A stretch of DNA of 28,606 nucleotides from contig JASBYX010000023.1 of NCBI GenBank assembly GCA_029983755.1, positions 1 to 28,606 on the forward strand, read 5' to 3'. The stretch is from Anaerovoracaceae bacterium (GTDB lineage Bacteria; Bacillota; Clostridia; Peptostreptococcales; Anaerovoracaceae). The notes under the pieces are model-generated. The model saw only the letters and a list, made by a program, of their open reading frames with translations. It searched no databases and was not told the origin of the DNA. Below, one piece after another: positions 21,788-28,606 of this stretch (the first letter of the stretch is position 1; each line of letters opens with the position of its first letter). The position numbers were made by a program, and so were the translations under genes.

Positions 21788-23326
21788 TTAAGCGTGGATG
21801 TTTATTACATAATCATCGAACTCCGCTTGCATCTCCTTGGAAGGCTTTTCGGTTAAAAGTGAGACAACCACGATTGCTCCAAGGGCAAGTACGAAAGCAG
21901 GTAGAAGTTCATATATATCCCAAGCACCCCCAAGAGGTCTTATGAGATACTTCCAAAGGAAGATGGTAACCGCACCAACGAGCATCCCCGCTAAGACACC
22001 TGTTTTGTTGCTGCGGCGCCAGAACAGGGAGCACAAAACCACAGGGGCAAATGTCGCTCCGAAGCCCGCCCATGCGAAGGAAACGATTTCGAAAACGGAG
22101 CTGTCAGGGTTTGAGGCGATAAACACACCGATGACGGATATGAAAACCACCGTCAGCCTGCTGATTATCATGGCCTTCCTATCATCCATTTCGAGGCCGA
22201 AGAAGTCTTGGAATATGTTATGACTGACACTTGATGAAGCGGCCAGAAGCTGGGAATCTGCGGTGGACATGGTAGCTGCAAGGATTCCTGCCAAAATCAG
22301 GCCTGAAAGGAGTGCCAGAATAACTCCGTGACCACTTAGAAGTCTTGAAATAACAATGATTATAGTTTCGGATTGGCTCCCATCGAGGTGAGGGATTTCT
22401 CCGGCAGATGTCATGGCATTACCAACGATACCGATGAATATTGCCACGCCGAGGGAAATGACAACCCAAACAGTAGCGATTCGTCTGGACAAGGTGAGCT
22501 TTGCCTTATCTTCTATAGCCATGAAGCGGAGCAAAATATGTGGCATACCAAAGTATCCAAGCCCCCATGCGATTGTGCTGACGGTGGAGAGAATGTTGTA
22601 GTTTCCTGCCCCACCGGTTTCAGGAATGTGAGTGTGAGAAAGACTCAAATAACCTGCCAGATTCTCAGCATTGCTCATAACTGCATCTATTCCCCCGGCC
22701 TTAGTTATTCCGAAAGTTAAGATTACAACCATGGACACGGACATTATTATACTTTGAATAAGGTCGGTTGTTGAAGCAGCAAGGAAGCCGCCTAGGGCTG
22801 TATATCCAACGATTACTGCCGCACTTATAACCATCGCTGTGAAGTAGTCAACCCCAAACAGAGAGCCGAAAAGCTTTCCGCAGGCTGCAAATCCTGAAGC
22901 AGTATATGGTATGAAGAAGATTATAATTATGATTGCGGACACTAGGTTGATGATATTTTTGCTATCGTGATACCTCTTGCTGAAAAAATCCGGTATCGTA
23001 ATGGCATCCAGATGATGAGAGTATGTTCTGATTCTTTTGGCTACAACAAGCCAGTTAACATAAGTTCCTATTGCAAGGCCTATACCGGTCCATGCAGCAT
23101 TTGCAACCCCTGTCAGGTAGGCAACTCCAGGAAGCCCCATAAGGAGCCAGCTGCTCATGTCGGAAGCTTCAGCGCTCATAGCGGTAACAAACGGCCCAAG
23201 GGTTCTCCCCCCGAGATAAAAATCCGTGGTGGTTTCGTTTTTCTTGCTGTAATAGATACCTACATAGAGCATGGCCGCAAGGTAGAGCCCTATGGATATC
23301 ATCATGTAAATTTGGCTTGTAGTCAT
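21788..23326 (-). CDS. putP: Sodium/proline symporter-like SSS-family transporter
   Basis: This 512-residue protein is a solute:sodium symporter with about thirteen predicted membrane helices. The first segment MISIGLYLAAMLYVGIYYS, the loop FYLGGRTLGPFVTAMSAEAS with DMSSWLLMGLPG, and LAATMSTADSQLLAASSSVSH are characteristic of PutP, which takes up proline with sodium. Proline as substrate is inferred from overall resemblance; close SSS relatives carry other compounds. On the minus strand the start is preceded by CGGAGAGATTTT. The gene converges on the lipoprotein gene through a bidirectional terminator and diverges from rho. Confidence 0.9.
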   Translation of the reverse strand: MTTSQIYMMISIGLYLAAMLYVGIYYSKKNETTTDFYLGGRTLGPFVTAMSAEASDMSSWLLMGLPGVAYLTGVANAAWTGIGLAIGTYVNWLVVAKRIRTYSHHLDAITIPDFFSKRYHDSKNIINLVSAIIIIIFFIPYTASGFAACGKLFGSLFGVDYFTAMVISAAVIVGYTALGGFLAASTTDLIQSIIMSVSMVVILTFGITKAGGIDAVMSNAENLAGYLSLSHTHIPETGGAGNYNILSTVSTIAWGLGYFGMPHILLRFMAIEDKAKLTLSRRIATVWVVISLGVAIFIGIVGNAMTSAGEIPHLDGSQSETIIIVISRLLSGHGVILALLSGLILAGILAATMSTADSQLLAASSSVSHNIFQDFFGLEMDDRKAMIISRLTVVFISVIGVFIASNPDSSVFEIVSFAWAGFGATFAPVVLCSLFWRRSNKTGVLAGMLVGAVTIFLWKYLIRPLGGAWDIYELLPAFVLALGAIVVVSLLTEKPSKEMQAEFDDYVINIHA

Positions 23327-23699
23327 AAAATCTCTCCGTTCTATAATATATCCCCATTTTTCAATAGGTTATTTAACTTAATCGCAGACTTATTATAACA
23401 CAACAAAAATTAGACTGAAACACAGTATTTAGTTTAGACTATCGATACAACAAAATAACAGAATTGCTAAATATAATGGCTAATTTTACGGATTTTTAGT
23501 ATAGACTAAAGTTCATATAGAAAATATTAATTATAAAAGACTAAAAAATATTTTATAGAAATCTTGCTATAGATCAATAAAACCTTTACATATTCTCTAA
23601 AAACATATAGACTAATGTAGAATGAAAGCGCATAGACAATCACGCTATTTTGTTGATTGAACATAAAGTATAATAAATATGATAAAAACAGGTGATTAA
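23327..23699. other. AT-rich divergent intergenic region with repeated TAGACT motifs
   Basis: This 373-base gap between the divergent symporter and rho genes holds no credible protein gene. TAGACT occurs at 23411, 23435, 23502 and 23608, with TAGACA at 23633 and AAGACTA near 23538. A -10-like TATAAT at 23669-23674 points toward rho, although no good -35 is visible. On the minus strand TATAAT at 23392-23397 could serve the symporter gene, again with a weak -35. The repeated motif could be an operator, but this is untested. Confidence 0.4.
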
Positions 23700-25034
23700 A
23701 TGACAGAAGAAAAGAAACCAAGAAGGAAAAAACTAAAAGAAACAGGTTCCGAATCCTCAAAAAGGAAAAAGGAAACCGCAGATAAAGATGAAAATGTAAC
23801 AAAAGCATTCATAGAAAGTGATGATACCGAAAATCAATCCGTAGAATCTGATATGATCGAAGAAACCGATGAATTCGGAGATGAGGAAGCTTCCCGGGAA
23901 TCAGAACCGGAGGAAGAGCGCCCAATTGTCGAGGGGATTTTGGACTTGGCAGAGGGTGGATTTGGTTTTCTCAGATTCAACAACTTCCTTACAAGCGACA
24001 AAGATGTGTATGTCGCCCCAACCCAGATAAGACGGTTTAACCTGAAAACAGGGGACCAGGTAAAGGGAATTTCAAGGCATCCAAATAAAGGAGAACGCTT
24101 TGGGGCACTTCTTTATGTGCAGGAAGTCAATGGAGAACCACCTCAGATGGCTAAGGACAGACCTCAATTCGAGGACTTAACCCCGATTTTCCCAAACGAA
24201 AGACTTACTCTTGAAACCGGAACCAGGGAGCTGGCTACTAGGCTAATAGATCTCATTGCTCCAATAGGAAAAGGGCAGAGAGGCATGATTGCCGCACCGC
24301 CTAAGGCGGGGAAAACTACGCTTCTCAAGCAGATGGCACAGGCAATTGAGAAAAACTACCCTGAGGTGGAAGTCATAGTGCTTTTGATCGGTGAAAGACC
24401 GGAGGAAGTAACGGATATGAAGAGATCCCTCAGAGGGGGTGAAGTCATCTACTCTACGTTTGATGAACTGCCTGCCCATCACGTGAAGGTTGCCACCATG
24501 GTTTTGGAAAGAGCAAAGCGCCTTGTGGAACATGGAAAAGACGTGGTTGTTTTGCTTGATAGCATAACGAGGCTGACAAGGGCTAATAATCTAGTGATTC
24601 CAAGTTCCGGCAGAACGCTTTCCGGAGGCCTTGACCCCGCTTCACTTCATTTTCCGAAGAGATTTTTCGGAGCAGCAAGGAAGATGGAAGAAGGGGGCAG
24701 CTTGACTATTTTGGCGACGGCCCTTGTGGAAACAGGCAGCAGGATGGACGACATGATTTTCGAGGAGTTCAAAGGAACCGGAAACATGGAGCTGAGGCTG
24801 GATAGAAAGCTACAGGAAAAGAGGATATTCCCTGCTATAGATTTGAATCAATCCGGAACCAGGCGTGAGGATCTGCTCATGACCGGAGAGGAACTTGAGG
24901 CGGTTTGGATAGTGAGAAAGGCCATGAATGCACCGGGCACGAAGGACGTAACGGAGTCAATCATAGACAGTCTGGCCCACACAAAAGATAACGCAAGTTT
25001 TGTTCAGGCGGTGAAGATGATTTTCGAGCAGTAA
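23700..25034 (+). CDS. rho: Transcription termination factor Rho
   Basis: Rho is the hexameric RNA-dependent ATPase that terminates transcription. After a charged, disordered-looking N-terminal extension of about 80 residues (Lys/Arg-rich then Asp/Glu-rich), the cold-shock-like RNA-binding domain begins at VEGILDLAEGGFGFLR and continues through KDVYVAPTQIRRFNL. The ATPase core has Walker A APPKAGKTT (Lys205), the VLLIGERPEEVTDM loop, VVLLDSITRLTRA (Walker B), and GGLDPASLHFPKRFFGAARK. The usual small N-terminal helical domain (Rho_N) is not apparent, being replaced by the charged stretch. The ATG follows a weak AGGTGATTAA. The downstream yqhQ-prmC order is common in Clostridia, although rpmE is absent between them. 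Confidence 0.97.
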   Translation: MTEEKKPRRKKLKETGSESSKRKKETADKDENVTKAFIESDDTENQSVESDMIEETDEFGDEEASRESEPEEERPIVEGILDLAEGGFGFLRFNNFLTSDKDVYVAPTQIRRFNLKTGDQVKGISRHPNKGERFGALLYVQEVNGEPPQMAKDRPQFEDLTPIFPNERLTLETGTRELATRLIDLIAPIGKGQRGMIAAPPKAGKTTLLKQMAQAIEKNYPEVEVIVLLIGERPEEVTDMKRSLRGGEVIYSTFDELPAHHVKVATMVLERAKRLVEHGKDVVVLLDSITRLTRANNLVIPSSGRTLSGGLDPASLHFPKRFFGAARKMEEGGSLTILATALVETGSRMDDMIFEEFKGTGNMELRLDRKLQEKRIFPAIDLNQSGTRREDLLMTGEELEAVWIVRKAMNAPGTKDVTESIIDSLAHTKDNASFVQAVKMIFEQ

Positions 25035-25044
25035 ATTTCATTTT

Positions 25045-25084
25045 GAGAGTACGTGCTCCGGCTTGAAAGTACGTGCTCCGGCTT
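25045..25084 (+). repeat. 20-bp tandem duplication between rho and yqhQ
   Basis: The unit GAGAGTACGTGCTCCGGCTT at 25045-25064 is followed immediately by a copy with one mismatch at 25065-25084. It lies in the 115-base gap after rho and forms no obvious terminator hairpin. Confidence 0.88.
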
Positions 25085-25149
25085 CCCATACATTTGGGGA
25101 GATTTGAAAATAAGACAGATAAGAATAACGGGATAAACAGGATATAGTA

Positions 25150-26388
25150 ATGGATTTAGACAAAATATTTTTGGAGGGCGCTAGCCCTACTTCCATTGGC
25201 GGTCAAGCTGTCATGGAAGGCATAATGATGCGTGGGCCTAAGAAAATTGCTTTGGCAGTGCGCACCGGCGATAATGAGATTCGCTTAAAAACAAAATACG
25301 GGCCTCGGAAAAGTGCTTGGATGAAGGTGCCTGTGCTCCGAGGCGTTGTTGCCTTCTGGCAGTCCCTTGTTGAGGGCACCAAAACCCTCATGGACTCGGC
25401 GACAATACTTGAAGAAGCAGGACTTCTGGATGAGAAGAACACCGATGAGACTATGGCGCACCGTGGAAATGAGGATCACAACACCGAGGTCGCTGCCGGG
25501 GATGCTGGCCTAGATAGTGTGGCAAAGCCCAGAACCTTAAGTGAGAGAATAGAGGCAAGACTGAGGACAAAGTATGGGGACAAGGCAGCTTGGAACATAA
25601 TGATTTACTTCTCTGTAATCGTTGCAGTGATTTTCAGCGTAGGAATTTTTGTTTTGCTGCCAACATGGATAATCGGGCTGTTTAAGGGAATTATACACAG
25701 CCCCGTAGCATTGAGCTTTATAGAAGGGATTTTCAGGCTCCTAATATTTCTCATATATATAATCGCCATAAGCTATCTTGAGGACATCAGGCGAGTTTTT
25801 CAGTATCACGGAGCGGAACACAAGACGATTCATTGTTTTGAGAAAGGCATGGATCTCACCGCAGAGAATGCACAGAGCTTTTACAGACTTCATCCTAGGT
25901 GCGGAACGAGCTTTTTGGTCTTTGTTATGATAATTACTTTGCTGGTTTTCCCTTTGATGGGTTGGCCGGACTTATGGGAAAGACTTTTGAGCAGAATAAT
26001 TCTGATTCCTCTAATAGCAGGACTTTCCTATGAAGTTTTAAAATGGGCAGGAATGAGCAATTCAAAGCTTGTGAAAATCCTCAGCCTTCCGGGAATTTAT
26101 CTCCAGAAAGTTACCACCAAAGAGCCGGATAAGTCCATGCTTGAAGTGGCGATAGTAGCAATGGAGGCTGTTTTGCCTGAAGAAAACGACACTCCTCTGT
26201 TTGATGGTACAGTAGATAACAATGGGAATGTTCTTAGCTATTCGGGCTCCTGCGATGATTTAGATTATTCCATAGCTTCGAGTTCTTGCGACTCCGAGGC
26301 CTCTTTTATATCTAAGGATCTTCAGGGATATGAGCACGAAAAACAGAACGGAAAAGAGGAGGGCGAAAAAAATGACCATGCCCGTTAA
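25150..26388 (+). CDS. yqhQ: YqhQ-like DUF1385 membrane protein
   Basis: The N-terminal segment GGQAVMEGIMMRGPKKIALAVR and the central YHGAEHKTIHCFEKGMDLT with HPRCGTSFLVFVMI identify a DUF1385 protein (YqhQ in Bacillus). Its function is not well defined. About four membrane segments occur between residues 150 and 300, around the conserved His/Glu/Cys-containing block that could bind metal. Compared with Bacillus YqhQ (about 320 residues) it is longer, with an acidic insert at residues 90-130 and a variable Ser/Asp-rich tail after residue 320. The coding sequence overlaps the prmC start by 17 bases, so the two are probably co-translated. Confidence 0.88.
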   Translation: MDLDKIFLEGASPTSIGGQAVMEGIMMRGPKKIALAVRTGDNEIRLKTKYGPRKSAWMKVPVLRGVVAFWQSLVEGTKTLMDSATILEEAGLLDEKNTDETMAHRGNEDHNTEVAAGDAGLDSVAKPRTLSERIEARLRTKYGDKAAWNIMIYFSVIVAVIFSVGIFVLLPTWIIGLFKGIIHSPVALSFIEGIFRLLIFLIYIIAISYLEDIRRVFQYHGAEHKTIHCFEKGMDLTAENAQSFYRLHPRCGTSFLVFVMIITLLVFPLMGWPDLWERLLSRIILIPLIAGLSYEVLKWAGMSNSKLVKILSLPGIYLQKVTTKEPDKSMLEVAIVAMEAVLPEENDTPLFDGTVDNNGNVLSYSGSCDDLDYSIASSSCDSEASFISKDLQGYEHEKQNGKEEGEKNDHAR

Positions 26389-27232
26389 GGAACTCCTTCT
26401 ATTGGGAGAAAAGCGCCTTGCAAATGCAGGAGTTTCCAATGCGAAAGGGGAAAGCAGGGATCTTTACTGCTATAGATTTTCTCTGAACCAGCGGCAGTTC
26501 CTCATGGAATGGCAAAACACTAGGGAGTTCGAGGATTGCGAGTCGTATTTTAGCCTTCTGGATCGCAGGGCGGAAGGGGAGCCTCTACAGTACATAATGG
26601 GGGTACAGAATTTTTATGGCTACGATATTCATGTTGAGCCAGGCGTCCTCATACCGAGGCTGGATTCCGAAACCGTTGTGGAAAATGCCATTAGGCTCAT
26701 CTCAGAGAGAAAGTACAAAACCGTTCTGGATCTCTGTACGGGAAGCGGTGCTCTGGGGATAGCCATTGCTAAGGAGTGCCCCGGAGTCAAGGTAACCATG
26801 ACAGACGCCTCGGAGAAGGCTGTAAAAATTGCCCGAGAAAATGTGCAGGCCCAGGGACTTTCCAAGGATTGCAAGGTGGTACAAGGTGATCTCTTTGAGC
26901 CGCTGAAAGGCGTTTTCGGAAAACAAAAGTTTGACCTTATCATCTCAAATCCACCATACATAGCCAGTGCAGTTATTCCGACCTTGGATACAGAGGTCAA
27001 AGATTTTGAACCTATGGAAGCCCTTGACGGTGGTGAGTCAGGTCTCGATTACTACAACAAAATATCTGCTTCGGCGAAGGATTTTCTCAAGAAGAGGGGT
27101 GCTATCGTTTTTGAAATTGGCTACGACCAAGGAGAGGCGGTGTCTGATCTCTTAAAGGCTGCAGGATTTGAAGATGTGGAAGTATACAAGGATCTTGCCG
27201 GAAAGGACAGGACAGTAATAGGGATAATTTAG
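26372..27232 (+). CDS. prmC: Release factor glutamine methyltransferase PrmC (HemK)
   Basis: PrmC methylates the GGQ glutamine of peptide-chain release factors. An N-terminal helical substrate-binding domain (residues 1-75, PVKELLLLGEKRLANAGV) is followed by PLQYIMGVQNFYGYDIHVEPG and a class I methyltransferase core. That core has VLDLCTGSGALGIAIA, VTMTDASEKAVKIARENV, and the catalytic NPPY at 193-196 in LIISNPPYIAS. ATG 26372 was chosen because AGGAGGG at 26357-26363 is eight bases upstream; an in-frame ATG at 26330 lies deeper within yqhQ and has no clear ribosome site. The release-factor gene prfA, a common neighbour, is not in the window. A strong terminator follows. Confidence 0.95.
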   Translation: MTMPVKELLLLGEKRLANAGVSNAKGESRDLYCYRFSLNQRQFLMEWQNTREFEDCESYFSLLDRRAEGEPLQYIMGVQNFYGYDIHVEPGVLIPRLDSETVVENAIRLISERKYKTVLDLCTGSGALGIAIAKECPGVKVTMTDASEKAVKIARENVQAQGLSKDCKVVQGDLFEPLKGVFGKQKFDLIISNPPYIASAVIPTLDTEVKDFEPMEALDGGESGLDYYNKISASAKDFLKKRGAIVFEIGYDQGEAVSDLLKAAGFEDVEVYKDLAGKDRTVIGII

Positions 27233-27287
27233 AGCCTTGATACATGTTGTATAATACGAATGTTGGAGCAGCATTTGATGAATAGCG

Positions 27288-27320
27288 AAAAGGGGGACCT
27301 GCCATGGCGGTCCCCCTTTT
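27288..27320. terminator. Strong bidirectional terminator after prmC
   Basis: AAAAGGGGGACC at 27288-27299 pairs perfectly with GGTCCCCCTTTT at 27309-27320 around a nine-base loop. Poly-T lies at the end on both strands, serving prmC on the plus strand and the lipoprotein gene on the minus strand. Confidence 0.93.
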
Positions 27321-27383
27321 CATAATTAACAACTAAATATGTGTGTAGATTTCTAAGATATATTAGGGCGGTATCCGAAGATA

Positions 27384-27845
27384 CTATTCCTTTGAAATTG
27401 TAAGCTTTTCGAATGCTTCTTTAGCTTTCTTCTCATCTGATCCTGCGTTGATTAGAACTGCTGTGTCGGAGTCATCCACCATGACGATTATGCCTATTTT
27501 GTTCGGATTTGCTTTTTCCTTGAACATATAGTACTTGTTTCCATCCTGTTCTGACTCGTCGAGAATATCAAATGAGCCTTTCTCTTTTTCAGCGAGGAAA
27601 TTCTTATAACCTTTCTCAAGTAGGAAAGATCCATGTAGAATTTTACTGTCATCTTTTGAAACCGTGAACTTACCCTCGTCCTGGGTCAGATCAAAGCCGT
27701 CCGAAGTATTCAGCTTAATCTGAATTTTGTCACCTGTATCTACGTTGAAAGTGTATGATTTGCTTGTTGTTTTGTTGCAACCGCTCAATAACACGAATCC
27801 TATAACTAGAGCTAAACCTAAGATAAATACTTTACTTGCCTTCAT
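27384..27845 (-). CDS. Small predicted lipoprotein of unknown function
   Basis: Translated on the minus strand this is a 153-residue protein starting MKASKVFILGLALVIGFVLL with lipobox LLSGC (Cys23), so it should be anchored outside the membrane. The remainder is one compact charged domain (SYTFNVDTGDKIQIKLNTSD, then KYYMFKEKANPNKIGIIVMV) that could be beta-rich; no family is recognised. The start was placed at 27845 because GAGAGGAGC precedes it; a longer in-frame start at 27869 would add eight residues containing no signal features. It has its own promoter at 27896-27924 and a shared terminator at 27288-27320, so it is a single-gene unit. Confidence 0.85.
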   Translation of the reverse strand: MKASKVFILGLALVIGFVLLSGCNKTTSKSYTFNVDTGDKIQIKLNTSDGFDLTQDEGKFTVSKDDSKILHGSFLLEKGYKNFLAEKEKGSFDILDESEQDGNKYYMFKEKANPNKIGIIVMVDDSDTAVLINAGSDEKKAKEAFEKLTISKE

Positions 27846-27895
27846 AAATTGCTCCTCTCGTTTTAACATGAGTTAAGGTTTTCTCTGATGGGATA

Positions 27896-27924
27896 ATTAT
27901 AAAGGGTAGAGATAAATTTTTCAA
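27896..27924 (-). promoter_or_regulatory. Sigma-A-type promoter for the minus-strand lipoprotein gene
   Basis: Read on the minus strand, TTGAAA (27919-27924) and a perfect TATAAT (27896-27901) are separated by 17 bases. Transcription would start about 40 bases before the lipoprotein start codon. Confidence 0.75.
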
Positions 27925-28098
27925 GTCTTTCTTTGTAAAGTTTGGGGCATAAAATCAGCTTAAAAGATAGGGTTGATAAATTAGAAACGAAGTGTTAATT
28001 ATACTAGTATAAGGGTAAAAATAAACAAATCATTATAACAATTTAACGTTTAATGTTTCGGCTTTTGATAATGATGCAGAATTTGGTGGAGGATTAAT

Positions 28099-28524
28099 AT
28101 GGATAAGAAGATTAAGATGAGGAAACTCAGAACCCTTTTAAATGTATTGATATTTTTAGCCGGAATAGGTATTGTGTTGATGGGAACCATATATAGCAAA
28201 AGAGTAAGCACTGAAGTTTATGTTGTTATGATATTGGTATTTTTCGCTTCGGCAATTGCAGTTGATGGGCATAAGTGGAAATCCCTTGGTGAGAAGGTTT
28301 GCCTTGCTGAGATGCCATGGGCGAGGATTTCTTACTTAATCGTAGGCGTGATATTGCTTTCTGTTTATTGCATTATTACCTTTGTTGCAGATGACCTACT
28401 TGTAGAAAAAATTTTAAATTTTAGACCTTTGGTGTCTTATGGTTTGTGTCTCTGCTTTTCCATTAGTGTTTTGGTGGAGGATATTAGGCAGTGGATTGTA
28501 TTGAGAAATAAGGGCTCGTTATGA
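28099..28524 (+). CDS. Small multi-pass membrane protein of unknown function
   Basis: This 141-residue protein has four predicted membrane segments, at about residues 11-30 (LLNVLIFLAGIGIVLMG), 40-56, 76-98 (ISYLIVGVILLSVYCIITFV) and 106-125. It has a basic N-terminus and a short charged tail, with short polar loops between. No family is recognised. The ATG follows GTGGAGGATTAAT, a good ribosome site. The 253-base gap upstream shows no other gene; a -10-like TATACT at 28000-28005 is possible but lacks a convincing -35. About 80 bases follow to the window end, including a TTGACA near 28563 that could start the next promoter. Confidence 0.75.
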   Translation: MDKKIKMRKLRTLLNVLIFLAGIGIVLMGTIYSKRVSTEVYVVMILVFFASAIAVDGHKWKSLGEKVCLAEMPWARISYLIVGVILLSVYCIITFVADDLLVEKILNFRPLVSYGLCLCFSISVLVEDIRQWIVLRNKGSL

Positions 28525-28606
28525 AGTTGTGTCAGAGTACATCTCAAAGTGTAACATATGTCTTGACAACTAAGAAAATAACTTTTAAAAACTTCATTTA
28601 TCGTAT

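Overview
The window reads as a low-GC Firmicute of class Clostridia. The signs are strong AGGAGG-type ribosome binding sites, frequent GTG and TTG starts, anaerobic cofactor chemistry, and Firmicutes-type versions of the ethanolamine genes. I cannot name a genus from sequence alone.

Region 1 (1-13583, all + strand) is most of an ethanolamine-utilization bacterial microcompartment operon. It opens with the tail of eutA and runs eutB-eutC-eutL-eutM-(EutK-like shell protein)-eutM'-eutT-(Firmicutes eut protein of unknown function)-eutN-eutH-eutQ-eutJ-(GrpU-like shell protein)-eutN'-pduS-like-pduT-like-(small EutQ-N-like protein)-eutE. EutH imports ethanolamine. EutBC, an adenosylcobalamin enzyme reactivated by EutA and supplied with cofactor by EutT and probably the PduS-like reductase, splits it to acetaldehyde and ammonia. 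EutE converts acetaldehyde to acetyl-CoA inside a shell of EutL, EutM, EutN and other BMC proteins. The unusual part is a redox module grafted onto this core: a PduS-like flavin/Fe-S protein next to two shell proteins whose pore loops carry likely Fe-S cysteines, PduT-like (Cys39) and GrpU-like (GLCPQ, Cys70). Five cargo proteins carry similar terminal amphipathic helices that look like encapsulation peptides. No alcohol dehydrogenase (EutG), phosphotransacetylase (EutD/PduL), EutS, or EutV/EutW regulator is visible; they may lie upstream.

Region 2 (13584-14148) has no protein gene. It holds a sigma-A-type promoter, a cobalamin riboswitch, an intrinsic terminator, a further hairpin and a second terminator. 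The next gene is the unrelated pcrA, so this looks like a free-standing riboswitch-controlled RNA, resembling in concept EutX/Rli55 of Enterococcus and Listeria.

Region 3 (14149-19961) is chromosomal backbone: pcrA, a somewhat divergent ligA, an AIR-synthase-family gene and a glutaredoxin-like gene. Gene boundaries here carry short tandem duplications, some of which duplicate the ribosome binding site.

Region 4 (20026-21787) is accessory in flavour: an ORF6N-PLD-like protein, an orphan lipoprotein, and three 26-bp tandem repeats that look like the end of an insertion sequence.

Region 5 (21788-28606) has a minus-strand sodium/proline-type symporter, then rho-yqhQ-prmC on the plus strand, a strong bidirectional terminator, a minus-strand lipoprotein with a clear promoter, and a small multi-pass membrane protein.
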